This document shows positions 18,547 to 28,025 of a stretch of 64,000 nt of DNA, one piece after another. Numbering within the stretch: position 1 is the stretch's first letter; each line of letters begins with the position of its first letter. The stretch is from Campylobacter sp. TTU_617 (GTDB lineage Bacteria > Campylobacterota > Campylobacteria > Campylobacterales > Campylobacteraceae), in NCBI RefSeq assembly GCF_016599045.1, contig NZ_JAENKV010000006.1, positions 1 to 64,000 on the forward strand, written 5' to 3'. Both the position numbers and the translations under genes were made by a program. Under the pieces are notes generated by a model. The model was not told where the DNA came from. It saw nothing but the letters and a program-made list of their open reading frames with translations, and ran no database searches.

Positions 18547-19290
18547 ATTATCAACTATATAAAAATATGCTGGGATATTTATCTTAGCATATGGATCTAT
18601 CTCGGCACTTTTATACATATCCTCATCATTAATTTTTGTAATAACACCGACTGGAATTCCGGCAAAAAATACACCATCAAGACCACTTGTTAAAATTTCA
18701 TCACCTACTTGGATTTTAGCCCATTTGGGAATAAAATTAACATAAGTTTTACCGCCACGACCTTGAATCAAACCGGGGGCTTTATCTTTTCCAATATAAA
18801 CTGAAAAAACACATTGACTGTCACCTTGCAATAAAGCCATAGCACGTCCATCTTTATAGATAGAAATACCTGCGGTAAATCCCTTATAAATAAGTCCTCT
18901 ATTTTTACTTTCATAATTCTTTACTAAATCAAGCCATACTCTTTTATAATCATTAATTTGAACGTAAGATATGGCTCTTACTAAAGAAATTCTTGGAAAA
19001 TATTGAGTTGAATTTCTATCTTCTAAAAGGCGATTTAGTTCATTAGCAAAAGTGGTAGCTAAAATACTTGAATTTTCAAGCTCTTGATTTCTTTTTTTTA
19101 AATAAGAAATCTGCTCTGCTTGATTAAAATGTTTTGAAATATTATTATAAACGTATTCTTTAATATTATAAAAATTTCCAATTACTAAATCATTAATCCA
19201 AAGGACATTCTTTTTTATTATCCCTCCATAATAAAAAGAAATAAAAACCAAAAAAGCTAAAATTAAAATATAACGAATTCTACTCTTCAT
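18541..19290 (-). CDS. mreC: Rod shape-determining protein MreC
   Basis: This 249-residue protein has one N-terminal membrane helix (about residues 7-27), a short coiled coil ([14 protein letters not shown]), and the MreC beta domain with [11 protein letters not shown] and the conserved [21 protein letters not shown]. In the family it is a periplasmic scaffold that couples MreB filaments to the peptidoglycan elongation machinery. It is translated from an ATG 11 bases inside mreB and ends the operon fabZ-lpxA-clpX-mreB-mreC. No mreD follows. Confidence 0.93.
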   Translation of the reverse strand: MKSRIRYILILAFLVFISFYYGGIIKKNVLWINDLVIGNFYNIKEYVYNNISKHFNQAEQISYLKKRNQELENSSILATTFANELNRLLEDRNSTQYFPRISLVRAISYVQINDYKRVWLDLVKNYESKNRGLIYKGFTAGISIYKDGRAMALLQGDSQCVFSVYIGKDKAPGLIQGRGGKTYVNFIPKWAKIQVGDEILTSGLDGVFFAGIPVGVITKINDEDMYKSAEIDPYAKINIPAYFYIVDNL

Positions 19291-20320
19291 TAGTTAGCTG
19301 TTGCAATAATGAAATTTCCTCTAAAGCCTTTCCTGTTCCTTTTGCTACCGCTAAAAGAGGTTCATCAGCTATATAAACTGGAAGACGAACAATTTCACTT
19401 AAATACTTATCAAGTCCTCGAATAAGCGCACCTCCTCCTGTTAAAACAACTCCATTTTCAACAATATCTGAAGCTAAATCAGGTGGCATCATTTCAAGTA
19501 CCATTTTTAAAGCATCTGCAATTTCTTTAAGTTGTTCTTTTATAGCTTCTCTTACATCTTCGCTTGTAAGCTCAATACGACTTAACAAACCACTTACCTG
19601 ATCACGTCCTTTAACAACCATTGATAATTCTTTCATAAGTTGAATAGCTGATCCTATAGTGATTTTAATCTCTTCTCCGGTTCTTTCGCCTATTATTAAA
19701 TTATATTTTTCCTTAACATAATTTACTATGCTCATATCTAGCTTATCTCCAGCGGTGCGAATAGACTTTGAAATAACAAGCCCACCTAAAGAAATAACTC
19801 CTATTTCAGTAGTTCCCCCGCCTATATCTACAACTAAATTTCCCTTTGGTTCTTGTATAGGTAAATTCGCTCCAATAGCTGCTGCCATTGGCTCTTCGAT
19901 CAAAAATACTTCTCTAGCACCAGCACTTAAAGCACTTTCTCTAACAGCTTTTCTTTCAACTTGAGTTAAGCCATAAGGAACTGAAATAATAATTCTAGGA
20001 CGCAAAAAAGATTTTCTACGATGTGTTTTTTCTATAAAATAACGAATCATTTTTTCTGTCATATCAAAATCAGCTATAACACCATCTTTCATAGGACGAA
20101 TGGCTTCTATATTACCTGGGGTTTTTCCCACCATATCTTTAGCTTCTTTTCCTACAGCTAAAATTTTAGCTTTGCTTCCGTATCTTTCACGCTCAACTGC
20201 TACTACAGAAGGTTCATTAATTACTATGCCCTTATCCTTAACTAACACTAAAGTATTAGCTGTACCCAAATCTATCCCCATATCACTAGAAAAAAATCCT
20301 ATAAGTTGATCAAGTATCAT
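19280..20320 (-). CDS. mreB: Rod shape-determining protein MreB
   Basis: This 346-residue actin-like ATPase has phosphate 1 motif [11 protein letters not shown], phosphate 2 motif [16 protein letters not shown], the adenosine motif [15 protein letters not shown], and EEPMAAAIG. It forms membrane-attached filaments that direct sidewall peptidoglycan synthesis and keep the rod or helical cell form. The first [22 protein letters not shown], places an amphipathic helix at the N-terminus. The gene overlaps clpX by four bases. Confidence 0.97.
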   Translation of the reverse strand: MILDQLIGFFSSDMGIDLGTANTLVLVKDKGIVINEPSVVAVERERYGSKAKILAVGKEAKDMVGKTPGNIEAIRPMKDGVIADFDMTEKMIRYFIEKTHRRKSFLRPRIIISVPYGLTQVERKAVRESALSAGAREVFLIEEPMAAAIGANLPIQEPKGNLVVDIGGGTTEIGVISLGGLVISKSIRTAGDKLDMSIVNYVKEKYNLIIGERTGEEIKITIGSAIQLMKELSMVVKGRDQVSGLLSRIELTSEDVREAIKEQLKEIADALKMVLEMMPPDLASDIVENGVVLTGGGALIRGLDKYLSEIVRLPVYIADEPLLAVAKGTGKALEEISLLQQLTNEE

Positions 20321-21552
20321 TCTTTTCCTTTATTATCTGTTTTTTTAATAAATAAAGCCTTTTCATTATCACAAACTACACCTTTTGTAATAATAATGTC
20401 ATAATTTTTATATTCAGGAAGCTCAAACATTAAATCAGTCATTATTTCTTCTATAATACTTCTAAGTCCTCTTGCTCCAGTTTTTCTTTCTAAAGCTAAT
20501 TGTGCTATTGCTCTTATAGCATCTTCTTCAAATTTTAATCTTACCCCATCAATTGCAAAAAGCTTTTGATATTGTTTTATAATGGCATTTTTAGGTTCAG
20601 TTAAAATTCTTATCATATCCTCTTCGTTTAATTCATTTAAAGAAGCAATCACATGCAAACGTCCTATAAGCTCCGGTATAAGCCCAAAATGCACAAGATC
20701 ATCAGGCTCAATTTTTTCCATTAGATTTTTATCTTTTTCTTTTTTATCATCAAAAAAACCAACAATTTTATCACCCAATTTTCTTTTGAGTATAGTTTCT
20801 ATTCCATCAAAGGCTCCACCACAAACAAATAGGATATTAGAAGTATCTATTTGAATAAAATCTTGATTCGGGTGTTTTCTACCACCTTTTGGAGGAATAT
20901 TAACCAAAGAACCCTCAATGATTTTAAGCAAAGCTTGCTGCACCCCTTCTCCACTTACATCACGTGTAATTGACCTATTCTCACTCATCCTTGCAATTTT
21001 ATCAATTTCATCAATAAATACTATGCCTTTTTGAGCACGTTCTACATCACCATCAGCAGCTTGTAATAATCTAGTTAAAATATTTTCAACATCTTCTCCA
21101 ACATATCCTGCTTCAGTTAAAGAAGTAGCATCGCAAATAGCTATAGGAACATCTAAAAATCTTGCCAAAGTTTGAGCAAGTAAAGTTTTACCACTTCCAG
21201 TAGGACCTATCAATAAAATATTTGACTTGAATAATTCTGTATCATCCTCGCTTAAATGTGTTTTAAAAAGTCTTTTGTAATGATTATAAACTCCAACACT
21301 AAAAACTTTTTTAGCTCTTTCTTGTCCTATAACATAGCGATCAAGATAAGCTTTTAATTCTTTTGGAGTTAAATCTTTAAAATGATTATCTTCTTTTTGA
21401 TTTACTTCTTTTAAATTTTTTTCTTCACCAAAAATTAAAGTATAAGCTCCTTCAACGCAATATTCACAAATAAAAGCATCACCATGCTCATTTGAAATTA
21501 TTCTTCTTTGCGAATTCTCTACCTCATCACAAAAACTACATTTTTTAGCCAT
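20317..21552 (-). CDS. clpX: ATP-dependent Clp protease ATP-binding subunit ClpX
   Basis: This 411-residue AAA+ unfoldase has the N-terminal zinc-binding domain (CSFC and CEYC, residues 5-36), Walker A GPTGSGKT, Walker [12 protein letters not shown], the ClpP-docking loop region (IVGFFDDKK; the usual IGF is IVGF here), and sensor-2 TGARGLRSI. It feeds unfolded proteins to ClpP. It overlaps lpxA by eight bases and mreB by four, so it is co-translated within an envelope operon. Confidence 0.97.
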   Translation of the reverse strand: MAKKCSFCDEVENSQRRIISNEHGDAFICEYCVEGAYTLIFGEEKNLKEVNQKEDNHFKDLTPKELKAYLDRYVIGQERAKKVFSVGVYNHYKRLFKTHLSEDDTELFKSNILLIGPTGSGKTLLAQTLARFLDVPIAICDATSLTEAGYVGEDVENILTRLLQAADGDVERAQKGIVFIDEIDKIARMSENRSITRDVSGEGVQQALLKIIEGSLVNIPPKGGRKHPNQDFIQIDTSNILFVCGGAFDGIETILKRKLGDKIVGFFDDKKEKDKNLMEKIEPDDLVHFGLIPELIGRLHVIASLNELNEEDMIRILTEPKNAIIKQYQKLFAIDGVRLKFEEDAIRAIAQLALERKTGARGLRSIIEEIMTDLMFELPEYKNYDIIITKGVVCDNEKALFIKKTDNKGKE

Positions 21553-22339
21553 TATTTTTCCTTTTATAAATAGGTATCCCTCGCTTTGTTTCTAAAATAA
21601 ATTGACACATTTTATTTACATTTTCACTTAAATTTTTTTCTAGCAATTCTTGGGCATTTTCTTTAATATTGCCTTTATTAAATAAAAATTTATAAGCTTT
21701 ATTTAATCTTTCTACTTCATCTTTATCAAAACGTCTTCTAATTCCTACTAAATTAAGACTTCTAATGCTTGCACGATTGCCTTCAGCTAAACAAAAAGGA
21801 ACTATATCTTGAGAAAGTGCCGATGCACCAGCTATCATGCAACCTTCTCCAACTTTAACAAATTGATGTATAGGAGTTAATCCGCCAACGATAACATAAT
21901 CACCTAATTCAACATGTCCTGCTAAAGTTGCATTATTAGCTAAAATAATATTATTGCCTAAAATACAATCATGTGCAATATGGCAATAAGCCATAATAAA
22001 AGCATTATCTCCTATGGTTGTAAATCCATTTGCTTTTTGTGTTCCTGAATTTATTGTCACAAATTCTCTAATAATTGAATTTTTACCTATATTTACACCA
22101 CTTATAATTTCATCTTTTTTATAAGAAATATCTTGAGGAATATCTCCTACAATAGCATAAGAAAAAATAGTAGAATTATTTCCTATACTTGTATGAGCTA
22201 AAACTCTTGCTCCTTGTTTTATGGTGACATTATTGCCTAATTTTACATTTTTTCCTATATAAGCATAAGGCTCTATAACAACATTTTCACCTAAAATAGC
22301 CCCTTGCTCAATGACTGCACTTGGATGAATATTTTTCAT
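21545..22339 (-). CDS. lpxA: UDP-N-acetylglucosamine acyltransferase LpxA
   Basis: This 264-residue left-handed beta-helix protein has repeated hexapeptides ([13 protein letters not shown] and others). It has the catalytic His in [10 protein letters not shown], the [16 protein letters not shown] region and the C-terminal [17 protein letters not shown] helix typical of LpxA. It catalyses the first step of lipid A synthesis in the cytoplasm, moving a 3-hydroxyacyl chain from ACP to UDP-GlcNAc. It overlaps fabZ by four bases, and that pairing balances lipid A against phospholipid synthesis. Confidence 0.96.
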   Translation of the reverse strand: MKNIHPSAVIEQGAILGENVVIEPYAYIGKNVKLGNNVTIKQGARVLAHTSIGNNSTIFSYAIVGDIPQDISYKKDEIISGVNIGKNSIIREFVTINSGTQKANGFTTIGDNAFIMAYCHIAHDCILGNNIILANNATLAGHVELGDYVIVGGLTPIHQFVKVGEGCMIAGASALSQDIVPFCLAEGNRASIRSLNLVGIRRRFDKDEVERLNKAYKFLFNKGNIKENAQELLEKNLSENVNKMCQFILETKRGIPIYKRKNNG

Positions 22340-22776
22340 TTATCAATTATCATCGCTTTAAGTTCTGCTTCTGCAACTAATGCACCATCTACAAAAGCTT
22401 TTCCTTGAAAAATCCATAAATTTCCACGATTTTTTACAACACTCATTTCATAATCAAGTCTATCTCCAGGGCGCACTGGATTTCTAAATTTTGCTTTATC
22501 TATACCAGTAAAATACACTACTTTACTTTTAGGATCAACCTTATCTTCCATACTTTCAAAAGCTAAAACTCCTCCAGTTTGTGCCATACCCTCTAAAATT
22601 AATACTCCTGGATAAATAGGATGATCTGGAAAATGTCCTAAAAAAACTGGATCACTAATGCTAATATTCTTATAGCCTCTAACTACTTGTGATTTTTGAA
22701 GATCAATAATTTTATCTACTAGCAAAAAAGGATAACGATGGGGTAAAATTTCTTGAATTTGTGATACATTTATCAT
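22336..22776 (-). CDS. fabZ: 3-hydroxyacyl-ACP dehydratase FabZ
   Basis: This 146-residue hotdog-fold protein has [11 protein letters not shown] (catalytic His loop) and [23 protein letters not shown], with the catalytic Glu in LEGMAQ. It dehydrates 3-hydroxyacyl-ACP in fatty acid elongation, competing with LpxA for the same intermediate. It is the first gene of the fabZ-lpxA-clpX-mreB-mreC operon, with 85 bases before queH's end. Confidence 0.96.
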   Translation of the reverse strand: MINVSQIQEILPHRYPFLLVDKIIDLQKSQVVRGYKNISISDPVFLGHFPDHPIYPGVLILEGMAQTGGVLAFESMEDKVDPKSKVVYFTGIDKAKFRNPVRPGDRLDYEMSVVKNRGNLWIFQGKAFVDGALVAEAELKAMIIDK

Positions 22777-22861
22777 TAAAAGCCTTCAATAATTATTATA
22801 TTTATAAAAAACGAAATTCTACAAAAAAAATGCTAATAAAAGCATAAAAATTTAAACGATA

Positions 22862-23935
22862 TTAAATAAAAACAATTTTTTCTCTTGTATCAAAATAAAT
22901 TTCACTTTGAGCTAAAATTTCATAACGTCCTTTAATAATTTTATCTAAAATAATAATAGGAGAAAGATTATAAGCACCTAATAATTTTTGACGCAAAGAA
23001 ATTTCTTGTTTAATTTTTAATGGTTTTTTTAAAAAATCATTAAAATTTGCAAATCTATTTTTTAATAAAGCATTAAAATAATCAAAATCCCAAAAATTTA
23101 TCTCATCTTTAAAACTCATATAAACTTGTTCATAATCTTTATCTAAACTAAATTTAATATAAGGATTTTTAAAATGAGAATAAAATAAAATATAACTTCT
23201 AACTACTTTTTTATCAATTTTTATTAAAGCTTTTAAAAGTCTATAATTTAGAAATTTTTCTCTTAAAATTTTAAAAGCAATTTTTTGTTTTTCTAATCTA
23301 GAAATTTTTTTATATAGTAAAATTCTCTCTTCTATACTAGAAGGAAGAATTTGCTTAGTAACTGGACTCATTAATTCATCAATAAAATTTTTATTTTCCT
23401 TTTGCTTTTTAAGCCCATAAATACAGCCACAATAATTTTGATGATAAAGCATATCTTTTTTTGCTAGTGCAAATTGTCTTTGTGTGCCCCCATTTTTTCT
23501 AAAATCAGGAGCTATAAATTCAATACCATAAGAAGTGCATTGTTTATTCAAAGCTTCCTCAAGTTGCTTTAAATCTTTTTTAGGACTTGTAAGAAGTGTC
23601 GTTGTTAGTTTTGTTTCACCAAGTTTTTTCGCAAATTGAGCACTTTTAAAAATTCTCAAATCAAAACAAATTGAACATCTTAATCCTTTTTCTGGTTCAT
23701 TTTCATAACCACGCACTGCATTAAGCCAAGTTATATAATCATAATCACCTTTGTAAAGTTTTATTTTGAGTTTATCACAGCTTCTTTTTACATCCAAATA
23801 TCTTAATTCATACTCGCTATAAGGATGGATATTTGGATCATAAAAAAAAGCTATTAGTTTTTCATTAGGATAATATTTTTTTAATTCTTGTAAAAAAAAA
23901 TGAGAATCAACACTACAACAAATATGAACTAACAT
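22862..23935 (-). CDS. queH: Epoxyqueuosine reductase QueH
   Basis: The start was set at ATG 23935 (MLVHICCSVDS). A TTG two codons upstream is in frame, but the family begins at MLVHICC. The 357-residue protein has the DUF208/QueH cysteine set: the N-terminal CC pair, the CSIC pair near residue 90, and YCGC near 165. QueH reduces epoxyqueuosine to queuosine in tRNA and replaces QueG. The C-terminal half (about 175-357) is longer than in minimal QueH proteins and unassigned. Codons 11-13 contain a T9 run. Its start lies inside the end of bcp (seven-base overlap). Confidence 0.85.
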   Translation of the reverse strand: MLVHICCSVDSHFFLQELKKYYPNEKLIAFFYDPNIHPYSEYELRYLDVKRSCDKLKIKLYKGDYDYITWLNAVRGYENEPEKGLRCSICFDLRIFKSAQFAKKLGETKLTTTLLTSPKKDLKQLEEALNKQCTSYGIEFIAPDFRKNGGTQRQFALAKKDMLYHQNYCGCIYGLKKQKENKNFIDELMSPVTKQILPSSIEERILLYKKISRLEKQKIAFKILREKFLNYRLLKALIKIDKKVVRSYILFYSHFKNPYIKFSLDKDYEQVYMSFKDEINFWDFDYFNALLKNRFANFNDFLKKPLKIKQEISLRQKLLGAYNLSPIIILDKIIKGRYEILAQSEIYFDTREKIVFI

Positions 23936-24396
23936 AAACAAAGTTCTTCAAAAACTTTTTGCGCGTGATTTTTAGCTTTAACATTTTTATAAATTTTAAT
24001 AATTTTTCCTTTTTCATCTATCACAAAAGTTGATCTTATAATACCTTCATATTCTTTTCCATAATTTTTTTTAAGTCCCCAAGCTCCATACATTTTTGAA
24101 ACTTCTTTTTCGCTATCACTTAATAAAATATGTTTTAAATTATATTTTTGTATAAAATTGGTATGAGATTTAACACTATCTGGACTTACTCCTATAATCA
24201 CTGCATTTTTTTCACTAAATTTTTCATAATCTCCACTAAAATCACAAGCTTCTATTGTACAACCTGGGGTATTATCTTTTGGATAAAAATATAAAATTAC
24301 TTTTTTTCCTATAAAATCTTTTAAAGAAATTTTAATTCCATCTTGATTTAATAATTCAAAAGTAGGTGCAATATCTCCTATTTTTAACTCAATCAT
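23929..24396 (-). CDS. bcp: Thiol peroxidase Bcp (peroxiredoxin)
   Basis: This 155-residue peroxiredoxin of the BCP/PrxQ class has TPGCTIEACDF, giving the peroxidatic Cys and a resolving Cys five residues later in the same helix. VILYFYPKDNTPG and the catalytic Arg in GIIRSTFVID are also present. It reduces hydrogen peroxide and organic hydroperoxides using thioredoxin. It overlaps the tautomerase gene by eight bases and queH by seven, forming a three-gene operon. Confidence 0.95.
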   Translation of the reverse strand: MIELKIGDIAPTFELLNQDGIKISLKDFIGKKVILYFYPKDNTPGCTIEACDFSGDYEKFSEKNAVIIGVSPDSVKSHTNFIQKYNLKHILLSDSEKEVSKMYGAWGLKKNYGKEYEGIIRSTFVIDEKGKIIKIYKNVKAKNHAQKVFEELCLC

Positions 24397-24595
24397 TTTC
24401 TTCCTTTTTAATTTGTTCTACACTTTTTCCACCAAAAGCAATATCATAATTTTCAATATCTTCTAAAACAACAACTATTCTTTCTTTATTTTTATTATAT
24501 TTAGTACTTAAAAGTTCTGTTATATCAGAAATCAAATTTGATTTCTGCTCTTTACTTAGTGCAGGTTTTGCAAGCTTTATAGTAACTAAAGGCAT
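24389..24595 (-). CDS. 4-oxalocrotonate tautomerase family protein
   Basis: This 68-residue protein begins MPLVTIKL, leaving the catalytic amino-terminal Pro after Met removal. SKEQKSNLISDITELLSTKYNK and a beta strand RIVVVLED follow, all typical of the small 4-OT family. The natural substrate is unknown; in bacteria without aromatic degradation these are often orphan tautomerases. It is the first gene of the operon with bcp and queH, preceded by a good ribosome site (AAGGAG type, AAGGAGTTTTTT). Confidence 0.9.
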   Translation of the reverse strand: MPLVTIKLAKPALSKEQKSNLISDITELLSTKYNKNKERIVVVLEDIENYDIAFGGKSVEQIKKEEND

Positions 24596-24660
24596 AAAAA
24601 ACTCCTTAAAAAATTTTAAATACTCAATTTCATAAATTCTAATTTCATTAGTATATTTTT

Positions 24661-24675
24661 GATAAAATTATAAAA
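24661..24675 (+). promoter_or_regulatory. -10 region upstream of the SPFH gene
   Basis: TTTTT-GATAAAATTATAAAA is a T tract followed by an extended -10-like element, the same sequence as in front of prfB. The start codon lies about 65 bases downstream. Confidence 0.4.
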
Positions 24676-24735
24676 TCATTAAAAAAACTAAAAATTAATG
24701 ATTTTATAATTTTAGATATTCAAGAAAGGAAAAAA

Positions 24736-25800
24736 ATGCCGGCTGATTTAAATGATTATTTCAATAAAAAAAATCAGAACAATAAACAAAACTTAAATTT
24801 TAAAACCCCAGATTTTAATTTTAAAGGTTTTGGAAAATTTTCACCTATAATTTATACTATTTTAGCAATTATATTATTAATCGTTATTGCAAAACCTTTT
24901 GCTATAGTAAATTCTGGTGAAATGGGGATTAAATCAACAACTGGTAAATACAATCCTAACCCTTTAGAGCCAGGACTTCACTTTTTCTTACCCTTTGTAC
25001 AAAAAATCACTATTATTGATACTAGAGTAAGACAAATTAATTATGCTTCCATAGAGGGAACTAATGAAAATTTAAATTTAGGCTCTGGTGTTATCAATAA
25101 AAATAGTATTTCTGTTTTGGATTCAAGAGGACTTCCAGTTTCAATAGATGTAACCGTTCAATATCGCTTAAACCCTTTACAAGTTCCCCAAACTATTGCT
25201 ACTTGGAGTTTAAATTGGGAAAATAAAATTATCGATCCTGTTGTGCGTGATGTAGTAAGAAGTGTAGTAGGTAAATACACAGCAGAAGAATTACCTACTA
25301 ATCGTAATGCTATAGCTACGCAAATTGAAGAGGGTATTAGAAAAACTATAGAAGCACAACCAAACGAACCGGTAGAACTTCGTGCTGTTCAATTAAGAGA
25401 AATCATACTTCCTTCTAAAGTCAAAGAACAAATTGAACGCGTTCAAATTGCTAAACAAGAAGCTGAAAGAACAAAATATGAAGTAGAAAGAGCCAATCAA
25501 GAGGCTTTAAAAAAAGCAGCTTTAGCTGAAGGTGAGGCTAATGCAACCATTATTAGTGCTAAAGGTAAGGCAATGGCTGTTAAGATTGAAGCAGATGCTC
25601 AAGCATATTCAAATAAAGAAATTGCTAATAGTTTAAACAATCCTTTATTAACACTTAAGCAAATAGAAACTCAAAAAGAATTTAATGAAGCTTTAAAAAT
25701 TAATAAAGATGCTAAAATTTTCTTAACTCCTGGTGGTGCGGTCCCAAATATTTGGGTTGATACAAAAGATGCTAAAAAACAAAGCTCTATTAACAATTAA
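24736..25800 (+). CDS. SPFH/band 7 (prohibitin-like) membrane protein
   Basis: This 354-residue protein has a short Asn/Lys-rich cytoplasmic start and one membrane helix (about residues 38-58). An SPFH domain follows (VNSGEMGIKSTTGKYNPNPLEPGLHFFLPFVQKI), then a long helical region rich in Glu, Ala and Lys at 225-300. It resembles HflK/prohibitin-type scaffolds that form large membrane rings and influence FtsH or lipid organisation. It corresponds to Cj0268c, which I recall being linked to host-cell interaction. Two small membrane proteins follow it closely. Confidence 0.88.
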   Translation: MPADLNDYFNKKNQNNKQNLNFKTPDFNFKGFGKFSPIIYTILAIILLIVIAKPFAIVNSGEMGIKSTTGKYNPNPLEPGLHFFLPFVQKITIIDTRVRQINYASIEGTNENLNLGSGVINKNSISVLDSRGLPVSIDVTVQYRLNPLQVPQTIATWSLNWENKIIDPVVRDVVRSVVGKYTAEELPTNRNAIATQIEEGIRKTIEAQPNEPVELRAVQLREIILPSKVKEQIERVQIAKQEAERTKYEVERANQEALKKAALAEGEANATIISAKGKAMAVKIEADAQAYSNKEIANSLNNPLLTLKQIETQKEFNEALKINKDAKIFLTPGGAVPNIWVDTKDAKKQSSINN

Positions 25801-25814
25801 ATACTAAAAGAAAA

Positions 25815-26339
25815 ATGCAAAATTTAAGAGAAAATTTACTATTTTATATCAACCACTTTTATTTGGTTGATTATATGTTAATTTTACTTATCTTTTTTCT
25901 CTTTATTTGCGTATTGCTTTTATGTTTTTTTTTAAGACATAGGCCAATTACTGCTTTAATTATTATTGCTTTTAATATTGTTGTTTGTTTTTTTCTTTAT
26001 ATATATGGCTATAGATTTATAGATTTTGAAGTAAGGAATCGCAAAACAAATATTATTCAAGAATTAAAAATTCAAAGCTCAAATTCTCTAGTTATTGATT
26101 TTGATATCAGTAATAATGCTAAAACTAATTTTAAAATTTGCAAAATTACGGCTAAAATTTATAGAATTGGTGATAAAAATAATCTAATACTTTATTATAA
26201 AAACCAATTTATACCTTATAGAATAAAAAGTATGGAGATTAAAGATCTGAAAAAAAATACAACCCAAACTCAAAGAATAACTTTTGAGAATTTTATTGAC
26301 GAAAACCATACTATAAAATTAGATTCAAAGTGTTTTTAA
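25815..26339 (+). CDS. Membrane protein of unknown function (Cj0267c-like)
   Basis: This 174-residue protein has two transmembrane segments (about residues 18-38 and 46-66). A domain of about 105 residues follows, probably periplasmic and beta-rich (VIDFDISNNAKTNFKICKITAKIYRIGDK). It starts 14 bases after the SPFH gene and its stop overlaps the next start (TAATG). The following protein has the same layout, so the two look like paralogues. This resembles the epsilonproteobacterial DUF2393 family, but I am not certain. Function unknown. Confidence 0.7.
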   Translation: MQNLRENLLFYINHFYLVDYMLILLIFFLFICVLLLCFFLRHRPITALIIIAFNIVVCFFLYIYGYRFIDFEVRNRKTNIIQELKIQSSNSLVIDFDISNNAKTNFKICKITAKIYRIGDKNNLILYYKNQFIPYRIKSMEIKDLKKNTTQTQRITFENFIDENHTIKLDSKCF

Positions 26340-26848
26340 TGCATTTTACTATTTTTCATTTATTGGCTTTTATTATTTTATTTTTATGCTTTATACTTAT
26401 TTGTATTATCATTTTTTTGAAAGTCAAACAAAAAGAAAATGCGTTATTATTTTATACTATAAATACTATTTTTAGTTCTCTTTTAATTTATTCAACCTTC
26501 CTTACAATTAATCAATTTACCATCAAAGCAAGTATTGAAAAACTAAGTTATACAAGAGATTTAAGGAATGAAAATTTAATTATCAAAGGAATAGTTAAAA
26601 ATTTAACCAAATTTGATATAAGAAAATGCTATCTTTATCTTAGTATGGCCGATAGAAAAGAAGCAAATAAAGATATCTTTTATGAAGAAAATCTTAAAAA
26701 AGCAAAAATGAAAAGTGATTCAGTATCACATATTATAGAAATTATTGATAAGTTACCAGGAAATACCTATAAAGAATTCTCAGCAACTATTCCTTTTCCT
26801 CCGAGTTTTTCTAATCCAGAAATCTATAATACCTTAAAATGTATCTAA
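26339..26848 (+). CDS. Membrane protein of unknown function (Cj0266c-like), paralogue-like neighbour
   Basis: The start was set at ATG 26339, which overlaps the preceding stop. A GTG three codons earlier is in frame but lacks support. The 169-residue protein has two N-terminal membrane helices and a soluble domain with ENLIIKGIVKNLTKFDIRKCYLYLS, similar in layout to its upstream neighbour. A strong terminator follows, closing the three-gene SPFH operon. The function is unknown; the conserved pairing suggests a partner role for the SPFH scaffold. Confidence 0.7.
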   Translation: MHFTIFHLLAFIILFLCFILICIIIFLKVKQKENALLFYTINTIFSSLLIYSTFLTINQFTIKASIEKLSYTRDLRNENLIIKGIVKNLTKFDIRKCYLYLSMADRKEANKDIFYEENLKKAKMKSDSVSHIIEIIDKLPGNTYKEFSATIPFPPSFSNPEIYNTLKCI

Positions 26849-26878
26849 GTTTTATAAAATTTAAAACTTAGATTTTTT
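26843..26878 (+). terminator. Strong Rho-independent terminator of the SPFH operon
   Basis: ATCTAAGTTTTA (26843-26854) pairs perfectly with TAAAACTTAGAT (26862-26873), a 12-pair stem with a seven-base loop, followed by TTTTTT. The stem overlaps the stop codon of the last gene. Confidence 0.85.
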
Positions 26879-26881
26879 GAT

Positions 26882-27879
26882 TTATTTTCTACTCTCATAA
26901 GCTTTGATAATTTCATCTTTTAGATTATAAATATCTTCTAATTTTTCAATATTTTTCACACTTCCATCAGGAAAACTGACACTTTTTTTTTAGTTGTATT
27001 AAAATACAATCTACATATCCATTTCGTAACCTTGTCTTGATATAAAATTCCAAAATAACTCAAAGTATCTTTATAATTTATTTCATCAAGATTTGCATTA
27101 ATTTGCGCAAGTATTGGTTTTACTATATAAAAACCTTGTAATTCTTCTTCAGTAGTTACTATATCTTTACTCTCATCAATTTGCTCTTCATCTTCATCAT
27201 CATTGATGCTTTGTAAATTATTTTTAATATTCGTAATTTTCTCATATGCTAAATCATTAATAATTTCTTTAAAAGATTTTTTTATATAATTTCTAAATTC
27301 ATCTAAAACAGCACTAGTCATTCTTCTTTCTGTCATTTGTTTAGCAAAAAAACTTGTAAATTCATCGCTTGGATTTTCTATTTCATTTTTAAATATTTCT
27401 TGCATACCTCTATAATGCTTTTTTTCATAACAATACTTAAAATTTCGTCCAAATTTAAATCTGTGCAAGTAAAGCGTTTTAAATCTTTAATATCCATAGG
27501 TTTTAATTTTTCAAGATTTACTACTAAAAAAGGATTTTATCCATTAAATTAGTTTGATCCATATCAGTAAAAAATCTATACTCAATTCCATTAGTAAGAA
27601 TAGCAAATTTTATACTAGGACTAGCATTAAAATATCTTACAAGCTGATTATTATGATTATCTAGATTTTCAGTATGATTTTTAGCTTCGATCAGTATAAA
27701 AGGTTTTGAATCTTTAAAAATTACATAATCAACCTTTTCGCCTTTTTTAGTTCCTATATCTGCAGTGTATTCTAGCACTACAACACTAGGGTTAAAAACA
27801 TCACAACCTAAAACTTTTAAAAAGGCATTATAAAAGTCATCTTAGTAGCTTCTTCGGTATTAAGAAGTATTTTGCGTTC
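26882..27879 (-). pseudogene. Degraded type I restriction (HsdR N-terminal)-like nuclease gene
   Basis: On the minus strand, pieces in different frames align end to end. They are TEEATKMTFIMPF, a one-base loss, LKVLGCDVFNPSVVVLEYTADIGTKKGEKVDYVIFKDSKPFILIEAKNH (a D-ExK nuclease core), then a frame break near 27535. A piece with KLKPMDIKDLKRFTCTDLN follows, another break near 27430, FFAKQMTERRMTSAVLDEFRNYIKK, and a slip in a T9 run (26983-26991) before SVSFPDGSVKNIEKLEDIY. Orthologues of this COG4748-like family are about 330-370 residues. The true N-terminus is missing. The gene is inactive as it stands. Confidence 0.8.
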
Positions 27880-27994
27880 AGTATTATTTCAATTTTAGAT
27901 TGGATCTATTTTTATAGATTTTTTATTATATTTCAATTAAAAATTAATTCATTAAATGCTTAATCTTTTATTAAAATATAATTTCAAGTTTTAA

Positions 27995-28025
27995 TAAAAA
28001 TTAAAGCTTATATTTAAGCTTTAAT
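27995..28025 (-). terminator. Terminator of the iscS-nifU operon
   Basis: ATTAAAGCTTA (28000-28010) pairs with TAAGCTTTAAT (28015-28025), an 11-pair stem with a four-base loop. Read on the minus strand it is followed by TTTTTATT and lies at the nifU stop codon. Confidence 0.75.
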
